The position numbers were made by a program, and so were the translations under genes. The notes beneath the pieces are model-generated. The model was given only the letters and a program-made list of their open reading frames with translations, was not told the origin of the DNA and searched no databases. Shown piece by piece: positions 55,322 to 64,000 of a stretch of 64,000 bases of DNA (the stretch's first letter is position 1; the number at the start of each line of letters is the position of its first letter). The stretch is from the NCBI RefSeq assembly GCF_021462265.1, contig NZ_JAJONF010000006.1, positions 62,001 to 126,000 on the forward strand. The letters are read 5' to 3'. This DNA is from Streptomyces shenzhenensis (GTDB lineage Bacteria; Actinomycetota; Actinomycetes; Streptomycetales; Streptomycetaceae).

Positions 55322-55385
55322 CGTGCCGTCAGCCTATCCGGACCGCGGTCCGGATTCGACGATGCGACCTCTAGGAAGATCAACC

Positions 55386-55976
55386 ATGTCTCTCGTTCTC
55401 GACCCCACCGCTCAGGACCTGCTGTTCCGCGAGGCCCGCACCGCCAACACCTTCACCGACGAGCCGGTGACCGACGAGCAGGTGCAGGCCATCTACGACC
55501 TGGTCAAGTACGGCCCGACCTCCATGAACCAGTCGCCGCTGCGCGTGGTCCTGGTCCGCTCGCCCGAGGCCCGCGAGCGCCTGGTCCAGCACATGGCGGA
55601 GGGCAACCAGAAGAAGACCGCCACCGCCCCGCTGGTCGCGATCCTCGCCGCCGACAACGAGTTCCACGAGGAGCTGCCGCAGCTGTTCCCGCACTTCCCG
55701 CAGGCCAAGGACGCCGTCTTCGGCGACCGCGCGGCGCGCGAGGACAGCGCCGCCCTGAACGCCACCCTCCAGGCCGCGTACTTCATCATCGGCGTCCGCG
55801 CCGCCGGCCTCGCCGCCGGCCCGATGACCGGCGTCGACTTCGCGGGCATCCAGAAGGAGTTCCTGGACGACGACCACACCCCGCTGATGGTCGTCAACAT
55901 CGGGCGCCCGGGTCCGGACGCCTGGTTCCCGCGCTCCCCGCGCCTGTCGTACGACGAGGTCGTCACGACCGTCTGA
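55386..55976 (+). CDS. Malonic semialdehyde reductase-type nitroreductase (RutE/HadB-like)
   Basis: 196 aa, FMN-dependent nitroreductase fold. Family blocks AQDLLFREARTANTFTDEPV, YDLVKYGPTSMNQSPLRVVL, NATLQAAYFIIGVRAAGLAA and GPMTGVDF are characteristic of the RutE-like 3-hydroxypropionate/malonic semialdehyde reductase branch. The product of uracil breakdown is the classical substrate of RutE, but no other rut gene is nearby. A general role in detoxifying reactive carbonyls or quinones is equally possible. The start follows a putative promoter with an operator-like palindrome. Confidence 0.85.
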   Translation: MSLVLDPTAQDLLFREARTANTFTDEPVTDEQVQAIYDLVKYGPTSMNQSPLRVVLVRSPEARERLVQHMAEGNQKKTATAPLVAILAADNEFHEELPQLFPHFPQAKDAVFGDRAAREDSAALNATLQAAYFIIGVRAAGLAAGPMTGVDFAGIQKEFLDDDHTPLMVVNIGRPGPDAWFPRSPRLSYDEVVTTV

Positions 55977-56088
55977 GCCACCCCGCGGAGAGGCCTCCGG
56001 CGACCGCGCGGCGCCGGCGGCCTCTCCCGCGTGCGCGTCGTGGCACGCGGGAGCACGCGGGCCCCGACACGCTCGCGGGACACGCGGG

Positions 56089-56613
56089 TCAGGACGTCTT
56101 CAGTGCCGCCGCCATCTTCGTCAGCTCGGCGAAGGAGGCCGTGCCGGCCACCACCGTGGTGGAGCCGGTGGTGGCGTCCAGCACCAGCGCGTCGTAGCGG
56201 CCGCCGGTGTAGTGCGTCCAGCTGCGGTCGCCGATCTTCTCGGTCGTCTTCGTGGCCGACGCGCCCTGGGTGGCGTCGTCGATGAAGTCGGCGCGCTTCT
56301 GAGTGGACTGCTCGACCTGGACGTACTGACCGTCGGGGGTCTGGTAGCCGAGGTGCCAGCGGTCGCCGTTCTCCCCCTGGAAGCGGACCGAGGTGGCCTT
56401 CCAGGTGCCGGGCAGGCCCTGCGGCGCGGCCACCGGGTAGCTCGCCGCGCGCCGTGCCGTCAGCAGTTCGACCCGGTAGTCGACCCGCTGGATGTCGGGA
56501 GCGTGATCGTCATGCGGTACGAGCAGGTAGATGAAACCCGCCGCGAGGCCGATCAGGGCCAGGGAGAGGATCATGTCCCGGACCGTCTTCTGCTTGCCGT
56601 TCGTGCCTGCCAC
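56089..56613 (-). CDS. DUF4245 domain membrane-anchored protein
   Basis: 174 aa. Basic N-terminus, one transmembrane helix (MILSLALIGLAAGFIYLLVP, about 14-33), then an exported domain (VDYRVELLTARRAASYPVAA, WHLGYQTPDGQYVQVEQST, KIGDRSWTHYTGGRYDALVL). Matches DUF4245, an actinobacterial family found beside glpX. Function is unknown; it is divergent from glpX with about 125 bp between. Confidence 0.88.
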   Translation of the reverse strand: MAGTNGKQKTVRDMILSLALIGLAAGFIYLLVPHDDHAPDIQRVDYRVELLTARRAASYPVAAPQGLPGTWKATSVRFQGENGDRWHLGYQTPDGQYVQVEQSTQKRADFIDDATQGASATKTTEKIGDRSWTHYTGGRYDALVLDATTGSTTVVAGTASFAELTKMAAALKTS

Positions 56614-56740
56614 GTCCTCTATCGTCGCAGGTGCCCCTCGTGCTCATCCGTGGGGTCCCCTGCTCATTTTGTCAGCCTGGCGATAGAGTCGACGGGAAAA
56701 CCCTCATCCGGCCGTCGTCGTATCAGAAAGGTGCGCTCCG

Positions 56741-57775
56741 ATGACCGAGCATCATCATCTGCCGTCCGAACTCGATGTTCCCTCCGAGGCCCCCGACCGT
56801 AACCTCGCCCTGGAGCTCGTCAGGGTGACCGAAGCCGCCGCGATGGCCGCGGGGCGCTGGGTGGGCCGCGGCGACAAGAACGGCGCCGACGGCGCCGCGG
56901 TGCGTGCCATGCGGACCCTCGTCTCCACCGTGTCGATGAACGGCGTGGTCGTCATCGGTGAGGGCGAGAAGGACGAGGCCCCGATGCTCTTCAACGGAGA
57001 GCGCATCGGGGACGGCACCGGGCCCGAGGTCGACATCGCCGTCGACCCGATCGACGGGACGACGCTCACCGCGAAGGGCATGCCCAACGCGATCGCCGTG
57101 CTGGCCGCGGCGGAACGCGGGGCGATGTTCGACCCGTCCGCCGTGTTCTACATGGACAAGCTGGTCACAGGACCGGAGGCGGCGGACTTCGTCGACATCG
57201 ACGCGCCCGTCTCCGTGAACATCCGGCGGGTCGCCAAGGCGAAGCGGGCCACCCCGGAGGACGTGACCGTCGTCATCCTCGACCGGCCTCGCCACGAAGG
57301 GATCATCAAGGAGATCCGGGAGGCCGGCGCACGCATCAAGCTGATCTCCGACGGTGACGTCGCCGGGTCGATCTACGCGCTGCGCGAGGGCACGGGCGTC
57401 GACATGCTGCTCGGGATCGGCGGCACGCCCGAGGGCATCATCTCGGCGTGCGCGGTGAAGTGCCTGGGCGGGACCATCCAGGGCAAGCTGTGGCCCAAGG
57501 ACGACGAGGAGCGGCAGCGGGCCATCGACGCCGGGCATGACCTGGACCGGGTGCTGACGACCGAGGACCTGGTGACCGGGGAGAACGTGTTCTTCGTCGC
57601 CACCGGGATCACGGACGGCGAACTGCTGCGGGGCGTGCGGTACCGGTCGGAGACCGCGCTGACCGAGTCCATCGTGATGCGGTCGAAGTCGGGGACGGTG
57701 CGGCGGATCGACTCCGAGCACCGGCTGCGCAAGCTGCGGGCTTACAGCACGGTCGACTTCGACAGGCCGAAGTAA
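56741..57775 (+). CDS. glpX: Fructose-1,6-bisphosphatase class II
   Basis: 344 aa. Lithium-sensitive phosphatase fold: [36 protein letters not shown] (metal Glu/Asp), [17 protein letters not shown] (DPxDGTT metal site), [49 protein letters not shown]. It hydrolyses fructose 1,6-bisphosphate in gluconeogenesis and is the main FBPase of actinobacteria. AAAGG lies 9 nt before the ATG. A bidirectional terminator separates it from the convergent whiB-like gene. Confidence 0.96.
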   Translation: MTEHHHLPSELDVPSEAPDRNLALELVRVTEAAAMAAGRWVGRGDKNGADGAAVRAMRTLVSTVSMNGVVVIGEGEKDEAPMLFNGERIGDGTGPEVDIAVDPIDGTTLTAKGMPNAIAVLAAAERGAMFDPSAVFYMDKLVTGPEAADFVDIDAPVSVNIRRVAKAKRATPEDVTVVILDRPRHEGIIKEIREAGARIKLISDGDVAGSIYALREGTGVDMLLGIGGTPEGIISACAVKCLGGTIQGKLWPKDDEERQRAIDAGHDLDRVLTTEDLVTGENVFFVATGITDGELLRGVRYRSETALTESIVMRSKSGTVRRIDSEHRLRKLRAYSTVDFDRPK

Positions 57776-57819
57776 CGCCTGGGCCTCGGGAGCAGGGGCT
57801 GCGGGCCGTCGACGGCCGC

Positions 57820-57990
57820 GGATGCGTCGTGGCCGGCCGCGCGCATGCGGCGGAAGCCGCGCAGCGACTGCAGCCCCGCGCCCCTGGGGGGTTGCGCCTG
57901 CGGCGCCGCGAGATGCCGTCCGTCGCGCTCGCGTGGCGGCAGGCGCGCATCAGCGCGGTCCCCCGCCTCGAAGGGGCGCGGTGTCCCTCG
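57820..57990. repeat. Interspersed GC-rich repeat copy downstream of glpX
   Basis: CGTGGCCGGCCGCGCGCATG, GCGGCGGAAGCCGCGCAG and GCAGCCCCGCGCCCCTGGGG follow the same order as in the other copies of the family (GTCGCGCCC, CGGCGGAGCCGC, CCGCGCCCC), though more degraded. The hairpin arm is partly lost. It lies in a 260-bp noncoding gap. Confidence 0.5.
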
Positions 57991-57999
57991 GGTCGGTCA

Positions 58000-58033
58000 G
58001 AAAGGCGCCCTCGGTGCGGAGAGGGCGCCTTTT
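58000..58033. terminator. Bidirectional terminator between glpX and the whiB-like gene
   Basis: Perfect 12-bp stem AAAGGCGCCCTC/GAGGGCGCCTTT (58001-58012, 58021-58032) with A run on the left and T run on the right. It works in both directions and serves the two convergent genes. Confidence 0.9.
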
Positions 58034-58035
58034 CG

Positions 58036-58419
58036 TCAGCCTGCCTGGGCTATGCGGTTCGCTGCCGCCGCCCTTGCCGCCTTCTTCAGTTCCATGTCGC
58101 GGCGCCTGCGGCGGGCCAGGACCACGCGGCGCTCCGCCGCGGTGAGGCCGCCCCAGACGCCGTAGGGTTCGGGCTGGAGCAGCGCGTGCTCGCGGCACTC
58201 GACCATCACGGGACAACGGGCGCAGACCCGTTTGGCCGCCTCCTCCCGGGACAGCCGGGCAGCGGTGGGTTCCTTGGAGGGTGCGAAGAACAGGCCTGCC
58301 TCGTCGCGCCGGCACACCGCCTCGGTGTGCCAGGGTGCGTCTTGGTCCCTGTCCCGCACTGGCACCCGCTGGGCCGGAACGGCAGCTACCTGCAGGGACG
58401 AACGCGGCGGTTGCAGCAC
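58036..58419 (-). CDS. wblI: WhiB-family iron-sulfur transcription factor, probably WblI
   Basis: 127 aa. Four cluster-binding cysteines: Cys36 (TEAVCRRDE), Cys66 and Cys69 (VCARCPV), Cys75 (VECREHAL), as in all Wbl proteins. The GVWGG turn is at 87-91, followed by a basic DNA-binding tail (ERRVVLARRRRRDMELKKAA). The position next to glpX matches S. coelicolor wblI by memory of gene order, hence the symbol. Wbl proteins bind sigma factors and act in development and stress; the specific role of WblI is little known. An alternative later start would shorten the Arg/Pro-rich N-terminus. Confidence 0.85.
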   Translation of the reverse strand: MLQPPRSSLQVAAVPAQRVPVRDRDQDAPWHTEAVCRRDEAGLFFAPSKEPTAARLSREEAAKRVCARCPVMVECREHALLQPEPYGVWGGLTAAERRVVLARRRRRDMELKKAARAAAANRIAQAG

Positions 58420-58572
58420 GGGTCTACTCCTGACGACGGCTTCGCGAGCGAGAGACGATGCAGCAAGGCCTACCCGCTGTGCGCGGGCCTATGCACAGCG
58501 TCCTCAACAGCCGTACCACGGCGGCCAGTTCACGACTCCTGGTGCCGCTGGGCCGGGAGTGGTTCGCGACCG

Positions 58573-59274
58573 TCAACGGTCCAGGTGTTTGCGCAACTTC
58601 CGGTCGACCTTGTCCTGAACCCGGTCCAGGATGTCCTCGATGAGCTTTCCGCGCTTCGGCCGCGCCTCCACGTTGCCGAGGACGGCCCAGCCGTCGACGT
58701 AGACGACCGGGGCGTCGGAGTCGACCGAGTCCAGCGTGTCCGCCTCGAAGTTGCCGAGCACGCCACCGCCGGTGCCACGCAGCGACACGTTCTCCGGGAC
58801 GCGGATCTGAACGTCGCCGAAGACCGAGACCGCCTTGATGACGACCTGCTGGTACTCGAAGATCGCCTCGGTGAGGTCGAGCTCGATGGAGCCGAAGACC
58901 GCGTAGGCGTGCAGCCGGCGGCCGGCCCGCCAGCGGCCCCGGCGGCGGGCGCTGCTGAAGACGGCCACCACGTTGCTGTCCGCCTCCACGGGGATCGCGC
59001 CGGGCGTCGGCCGGGGCGGCACCGGTGTATAGACCGGGCCCGCCGGGCGGGCGTGGGCCGCGGGCAGGTCCCGTATGAAGACCTCCAGCTCGCCCACCGT
59101 CTTGGCGTTCAGCACCCCCTCCACGCGCTCGGCGTGCTCGTCGGCGGTCAGGCGCCCCTCGGCGAGGGCCTCCCGCAGGATGTCGGCGATGCGGTCACGG
59201 TCGGCGTCCGAGGCGCGCAGCTCGGCCACCGGCGCTCCGGCGTGCTCCTGAGGGGTCTGCTTCTGAAGGTCCAC
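58573..59274 (-). CDS. DUF1707 protein with LiaF-like C-terminal domain
   Basis: 233 aa. N-terminal DUF1707 (SHOCT-like) helical domain: LRASDADRDRIADILREALA, EGRLTADEHAERVEGVLNAK, ELEVFIRDLP. A Pro-rich linker follows, then a beta-helical cell-wall-response domain as in LiaF (VVAVFSSARRRGRWRAG, AYAVFGSIELDLTEAIF, VSVFGDVQIRVPENV, GWAVLGNVEARPKRG). No transmembrane segment. It probably senses envelope or stress signals; the partner is unknown. Divergent from the fumarase gene. Confidence 0.9.
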   Translation of the reverse strand: MDLQKQTPQEHAGAPVAELRASDADRDRIADILREALAEGRLTADEHAERVEGVLNAKTVGELEVFIRDLPAAHARPAGPVYTPVPPRPTPGAIPVEADSNVVAVFSSARRRGRWRAGRRLHAYAVFGSIELDLTEAIFEYQQVVIKAVSVFGDVQIRVPENVSLRGTGGGVLGNFEADTLDSVDSDAPVVYVDGWAVLGNVEARPKRGKLIEDILDRVQDKVDRKLRKHLDR

Positions 59275-59463
59275 GGCAGCAGGGTACCGAAACGCGATAG
59301 ATCGCGACTACCCCCTCGTCGCGGCCTGTGGAAAACCCGGAAACCCGCACGCTTCCCGAACTGAGCCTTACCTCACAGGTTCCGTGTCGGTGGCAGGTTC
59401 TACGCTGGTGAGGCCCGCCAGCGTCGGCGGGCAGCCGTCCGTCAGAGTGAGGAATGGGCTGAG

Positions 59464-61161
<1,698 letters not shown>

Positions 61162-61184
61162 CCCAGGCAGCAACCCGCGCATAT

Positions 61185-61209
61185 AGCCCCTGGCCCTCGG
61201 TCGGGGGCT
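61185..61209 (+). terminator. Terminator of the fumarase gene
   Basis: AGCCCCT pairs with GGGGGCT across an 11-nt loop, followed by CTCTT. Begins about 23 bp past the stop. Likely also marks the border between core genome and the mobile element. Confidence 0.6.
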
Positions 61210-61425
61210 CTTCGCGGTCGGGGCCGTCTCGTCCGCGAGCGGCCCGCACAGGGCCGCATAAGGCCTCGCATCGGGGCCAGGCCGCGACAGACGGCCGCAC
61301 GGCCCCTCCTGACACCGGTTTATGCGACAACGCGCATAGTCGCGTGAACGCATAGACGTCCTGAGGTGCCCCCTCGTACCGTCGTACTGACGGCCCAACC
61401 GGGGCCATGCATCAGGGGGTTCGCA
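61210..61425. promoter_or_regulatory. Noncoding region at the start of the mobile element
   Basis: About 215 bp. Close to the next gene, GCGAC and GTCGC flank an AACGCGCATA core (about 61323-61341), with CATAGT and CATAGA boxes at two places; one may be its -10. If an attachment site exists on this side, it should lie here or in the fumarase terminator; I could not define it without the other end. Confidence 0.35.
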
Positions 61426-61785
61426 ATGGCGCGCGAAGAACTGACTCGGCTCACCGGTAACGGGAACGGCGAGTGCGGTGAAGGCGACTGCCCGAACGTG
61501 TACGCCACGAAGCGGGGAACGTTCGTCGTACAGGGCGACGTGTCCAAAGCATTCCAGCCGCCTACGGGTGAGGGGCTGGTCGAGATTCCCGAGAGCGTGA
61601 GCGAGCGCGCGATGACGCGGAATCTGGCGGTAATACGGCACCTGAACCGACAGGCGATCCCGCCTAGGCGGTCCTCTTTATGCCATTCGTTCCGCTTAGG
61701 CTGCGCGGAACGCAACAAATCAAAAGCCCTCTCCCCAAGAAAAGGTCGCCATGCCGAAGTGGATAATCACCGCGCACACGTTTGA
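61426..61785 (+). CDS. Small element-encoded protein, Streptomyces-specific, unknown function
   Basis: 119 aa if the frame is read to its stop at 61785. The first 60 residues (MAREELTRLTGNGNGECGEG, DCPNVYATKRGTFVVQGDVS, KAFQPPTGEGLVEIPESV) match by memory a family of 65-80-residue proteins common in Streptomyces mobile elements. The last half has poor codon bias, so the functional stop may have been lost and the frame extended by mutation. GGGGG 6 nt upstream supports the start. No known motif. Confidence 0.6.
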   Translation: MAREELTRLTGNGNGECGEGDCPNVYATKRGTFVVQGDVSKAFQPPTGEGLVEIPESVSERAMTRNLAVIRHLNRQAIPPRRSSLCHSFRLGCAERNKSKALSPRKGRHAEVDNHRAHV

Positions 61786-62011
61786 CCCGCCGCCCATGAT
61801 GCACACGATTTCAGAGATCGAAGGAGATGAGTCGGAAGCCCTCAAGGAGTTTCATACAAGCATAAGTACATACAGCCCCGTCATCAAAAAAGTCACCCAT
61901 CGTGATATATACAGATATTCCGAACGCCAGTATTTGGTGCGTATTCACGGAAAGTGGAACATGGCTGAATACTTCATTCAATTGGGTGAACTATGTGATC
62001 GGCCGTGGTAG
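61751..62011 (+). CDS. Small low-GC hypothetical protein of the element
   Basis: 86 aa, no recognised family. It is notably rich in codons rare in the host (ATA, AGA, TAT, AAA) and the local GC is low, consistent with recent acquisition. The sequence (MPKWIITAHTFDPPPMMHTI, YRYSERQYLVRIHGKWNMAE) has alternating hydrophobic and charged residues suggesting a small beta fold. AAGG lies 7 nt before the ATG. It overlaps by 35 bp the extended end of the previous frame and runs 38 bp into the 3' end of the HNH gene. Confidence 0.55.
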   Translation: MPKWIITAHTFDPPPMMHTISEIEGDESEALKEFHTSISTYSPVIKKVTHRDIYRYSERQYLVRIHGKWNMAEYFIQLGELCDRPW

Positions 62012-62225
62012 CCGGCCGAGCATTGCAGATAGAGCAGACAGGGTCGTCCGCGAGGATCGCGGCTCTAGCTTTCCGATATTGTGTGTTGTATCCCCGCGCC
62101 CAGGCCGAAGGGCGCGTGTACTTTCTCCTCTGCTCCCGCCGCTTCGCTCCGGACCGGGCGCACGGCTCACAGTGGGAGCCGAGCGGATAGAGCCGCTTAC
62201 AGCGGCTGCACATAAATTTAGGCAT
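61974..62225 (-). pseudogene. HNH endonuclease, truncated after the first catalytic histidine
   Basis: 83 codons. N-terminal zinc pairs CSRCKRLYPLGSHCEPC, then RPSAWARGYNTQYRKARAAI and CSICNARPATTADHIV, the first part of the HNH core. Normal HNH proteins continue with GG...NL...C..CN and a final His; here the frame ends HPIE. The second zinc pair and catalytic residues are gone, so it is probably inactive. The break coincides with the end of the opposite-strand low-GC gene, suggesting a recombination junction at about 61980-61995. Confidence 0.65.
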
Positions 62226-62239
62226 AGCTACTCCAAGAG

Positions 62240-62510
62240 AGCGCCCCTACAGGGGGGCGCTTCTATATAGAAAGGGTTAGGGCACCCTCGGCGGGGTGCC
62301 GGTAGTGAGGTTGTCTTCACTGGCCTTTGTTACTCGGCCAAGGCGTGAAGCGAACGGTGGTGAGCTTCTATAGAGCAGCGCCCTTCGAGGGGCGCTGCCT
62401 CTCTAAGGCCATAACTTCTCCTGGCCTTGAACGGCCAGGGCATAGCTGCGTAGCGGAGCGCAGCAGCTAACGGCCCCCGAAGGGGCCTTACTAAGGCCAT
62501 AAGTCGCCGA
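62240..62510. repeat. Hairpin-rich noncoding block of the element
   Basis: Four GC-rich hairpins in 270 bp: AGCGCCCC/GGGGCGCT (62240-62261), CAGCGCCC/GGGCGCTG (62376-62397), CCTGGCC/GGCCAGG (62420-62439) and GGCCCC/GGGGCC (62472-62487). TAAGGCCATAA occurs twice (62404, 62492). No coding bias. Could be a terminator array or a structured RNA. Confidence 0.6.
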
Positions 62511-62517
62511 GGGCCGT

Positions 62518-62956
62518 TCAGGTCACCTCGGCGAACCACTCCGCATCATCGATCCACCCCAAGCATTCCGAGGACCGCTCACCGGGAAGGAGTCGGAACG
62601 TCGTCTTCGCTCCGCGCTTACTCCCGACCGTTTCAACTTCCAGCCACCCGGCATCGGTTAAAGCCTTTGCCCCGCGCTCCGTATAGCGGCGAAGGTTTCC
62701 CTGCCCGGTCGCGTACGCCGACGGCATCGGCAAGCGAACGCCACGGAAGGCTGACCTCGGAATCGTCGCCGCACAGGCGAGCAATCTGCCTGGCAACGGC
62801 CTGACCGCTACGCGGTACGCACTGAATCGCGTCGGCGTACCACAGGGCGGCTTGCCCGGTCGGTAGTGCCGTCTCAGCCGCGAGGGCAGAACCGCGATTC
62901 CGCAGCTTCGCTCTGCTCACTTCGATAGTTTCCGCGTACCGCTCTAGAAACGTCAT
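62518..62956 (-). pseudogene. Element-encoded winged-helix-like protein, frameshifted
   Basis: Two frames give one protein. From ATG 62956: TFLERYAETIEVSRAKLRNR, ALWYADAIQCVPRSGQAVAR and EVSLPWRSLADAVGVRDRAG. At GGGAAA (about 62697-62702) the frame must shift by one to continue GNLRRYTERGAKALTDAGWL then KRGAKTTFRLLPGERS. One extra base in the G or A run explains it. The C-terminal part looks like a winged helix (RRYTERGAKALTDAGWLEVE). Homologous proteins occur in Streptomyces mobile elements by memory. Sequencing error at the homopolymer is a real alternative to mutation. Confidence 0.6.
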
Positions 62957-63121
62957 TCACATAGCTCCACTTCAGGTGTGGGAATAAGGAAGGCCCCGAC
63001 TTGACTGCTGAGCTGTGATCCGGTTGTACGCCAGGGAGGGTGGCGGAATCAAAGATGGTTGCGGCATAGCATCAAACGACCGGCGGTTTCAAGAAAGGGT
63101 GTTTAAACAGGAAGAGTGAGA
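62957..63121. other. Noncoding region upstream of the frameshifted gene
   Basis: About 165 bp of moderately AT-rich DNA with GTTTAAAC (63101-63108), a perfect 8-bp palindrome. It should hold the promoter of the gene to its left. Candidate area for an att core, but nothing decides this. Confidence 0.35.
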
Positions 63122-63192
63122 GCGTGTAAACGCCCTCCCCGAGAGTGCAGACATGAGAAGGCCCCCGAAGCGTTTACACGCAACGGGGGCCA
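63122..63192. terminator. Nested inverted repeats, terminator of the recombinase gene and possible att area
   Basis: GCGTGTAAACGC (63122-63133) and GCGTTTACACGC (63170-63181) are perfect 12-bp inverted copies. The second lies in the loop of a GGCCCCCG/CGGGGGCC hairpin (63160-63167, 63185-63192) just past the recombinase stop. The two structures are mutually exclusive as RNA. Confidence 0.6.
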
Positions 63193-63213
63193 GGGGATCA
63201 GAGGGTTAGGTGA

Positions 63214-64000
63214 CTATCCGCCGCTGTACGGACGACGCGCGGGCAAGACGAACTCCGCTTCGGGCTCGGTCATCCAATACCCTTCGGGGACGTGAAGCCC
63301 AGTCTCCTTAGCGATCTCCGCAAGCTCAAGCATCTTGCAAACGACTCGTCGATTTCCATCTTCGTTCTTCCCGACCGTGATCGTTACCCCATGACGCTGG
63401 AGGAACACCCGACGCTGTTCATCATCCTTCGTGGCCCATTCTTCCGCATAGTTGCGCCCCGTTTCCTTCCAGGCGGGTGCATCCTCCGCTTCCTTGATTT
63501 CGTTACGCAGTCGCTCAACCTTGGCCGATTGGGATTCGTGCTGCTTCCAGTAGCGTTCGATCTGAACTTCAGTCTTGATACGACCGGCCAGATAGTCCGC
63601 CTCCAGCCTGTCAAGCATGGCTTCGGCTTCCACCAGTTCCGTCTTCCCTTGGCTGATCGAATTGCCAACCCTCTCCATTACAGGTAGGGGGCCAAGGGTG
63701 ACATTCACGAACTGGCCGACGACCATATCGAGATCTTCCCTCCTGATGCGCCCGGGATCGGAACAAGTCCCCGTGTTGATGTTATTGCACGCGTAGTAAT
63801 GGAAAACTCTGCCGTTCTCCTTCGTTTTCTTGGACGAAGACATACGGGCGCTGCACACATCGCACACGGCCACCCCTCCCAACATGGAACGCGAGGGCGT
63901 AGCGCGCGAAACCGGACGGTTAGCCGTGATGCTGGCCACCAGTTCCGCCCACTCCCCGTATTCCATGAGCGGGTCATCCGTGATCCGTACCGGCTCACCA
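63214..64000 (-). CDS. Large serine recombinase (integrase), C-terminal part, runs off the right edge
   Basis: 262 codons visible, open at the edge (GEPVRITDDPLMEYGEWAEL is the first visible stretch). It includes the zinc ribbon (VAVCDVCSARMSSSKK, then YYACNNINTGTCSDPGRI: Cys pairs), a long coiled coil (ISQGKTELVEAEAMLDRLEA; QHESQSAKVERLRNEIKEAE) and a C-terminal tail. This is the C-terminal DNA-binding half of phage/ICE-type serine integrases such as phiC31-like enzymes. The catalytic Ser domain is beyond the window. It integrates or excises the element whose small genes lie to its left. Confidence 0.88.
   Translation of the reverse strand, partial: GEPVRITDDPLMEYGEWAELVASITANRPVSRATPSRSMLGGVAVCDVCSARMSSSKKTKENGRVFHYYACNNINTGTCSDPGRIRREDLDMVVGQFVNVTLGPLPVMERVGNSISQGKTELVEAEAMLDRLEADYLAGRIKTEVQIERYWKQHESQSAKVERLRNEIKEAEDAPAWKETGRNYAEEWATKDDEQRRVFLQRHGVTITVGKNEDGNRRVVCKMLELAEIAKETGLHVPEGYWMTEPEAEFVLPARRPYSGG

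Overview
The window comes from a high-GC actinobacterium, almost certainly a Streptomyces. Coding DNA is strongly GC-rich at third positions. GTG and TTG starts and ATGA/GTGA overlaps are common. Marker genes include a bldK-type oligopeptide importer, a WhiB-like regulator, a SpoIIE-family phosphatase, polyphosphate glucokinase and Streptomyces-type intergenic repeats. No tRNA, rRNA, CRISPR array or biosynthetic gene cluster was found.

Layout. (1) 0-22 kb is conserved core: a bldK-like operon (minus strand, its last ATPase cut by the left edge), typA, a large lipoprotein peptide-binding protein, a small helical protein followed by a three-gene succinate dehydrogenase/fumarate reductase operon, an aminoglycoside-phosphotransferase-fold protein, a membrane protein, a PAS/GAF/SpoIIE phosphatase with a stand-alone ATPase relative next door, a Nudix hydrolase, a SPOR-like protein and a GntR regulator. 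(2) 22-37.6 kb is accessory but mostly intact: a DUF4190-type membrane protein, a serpin with a decayed second copy directly upstream, and a glycan-use locus (LacI regulator divergent from sugar-binding lipoprotein, two permeases, GH38 alpha-mannosidase and GH2 beta-galactosidase). An NTF2-fold protein divergent from a TetR regulator follows. (3) 37.6-49.4 kb is a gene graveyard. It holds fragments of a TPP enzyme, chorismate synthase, an MFS transporter, IS256, IS4 and IS5 transposases, a SARP regulator and an alpha/beta hydrolase. Between these sit intact genes (SDR, Uma2 nuclease-fold protein, RlmA-type 23S rRNA methyltransferase, DUF234-type ATPase) and a WXG100-like cassette in which two of four genes carry an in-frame amber codon. 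(4) 49.4-61.2 kb is core again: ychF, ppgK, ispH, xseA-xseB, a nitroreductase-fold reductase, a DUF4245 protein, glpX, a WhiB-like gene (probably wblI), a DUF1707 protein and class I fumarase. (5) 61.2-64 kb is the edge of an integrated mobile element: small low-GC genes, a truncated HNH gene, a frameshifted gene, hairpin-rich noncoding DNA and the 3' part of a large serine recombinase that runs off the right edge.

Working together: fumarase and the Sdh/Frd complex are adjacent steps of the TCA cycle, GlpX and PpgK serve hexose metabolism, and the BldK-like importer takes up oligopeptides. The glycan locus looks like a complete import, trimming and repression unit with a visible operator. From memory of Streptomyces coelicolor gene numbering, the two core blocks match the regions on either side of the actinorhodin cluster. 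The accessory interval here would therefore occupy the same chromosomal slot. Calls rest on reading translations and motifs by eye. Family names are pattern recognition, not search results.
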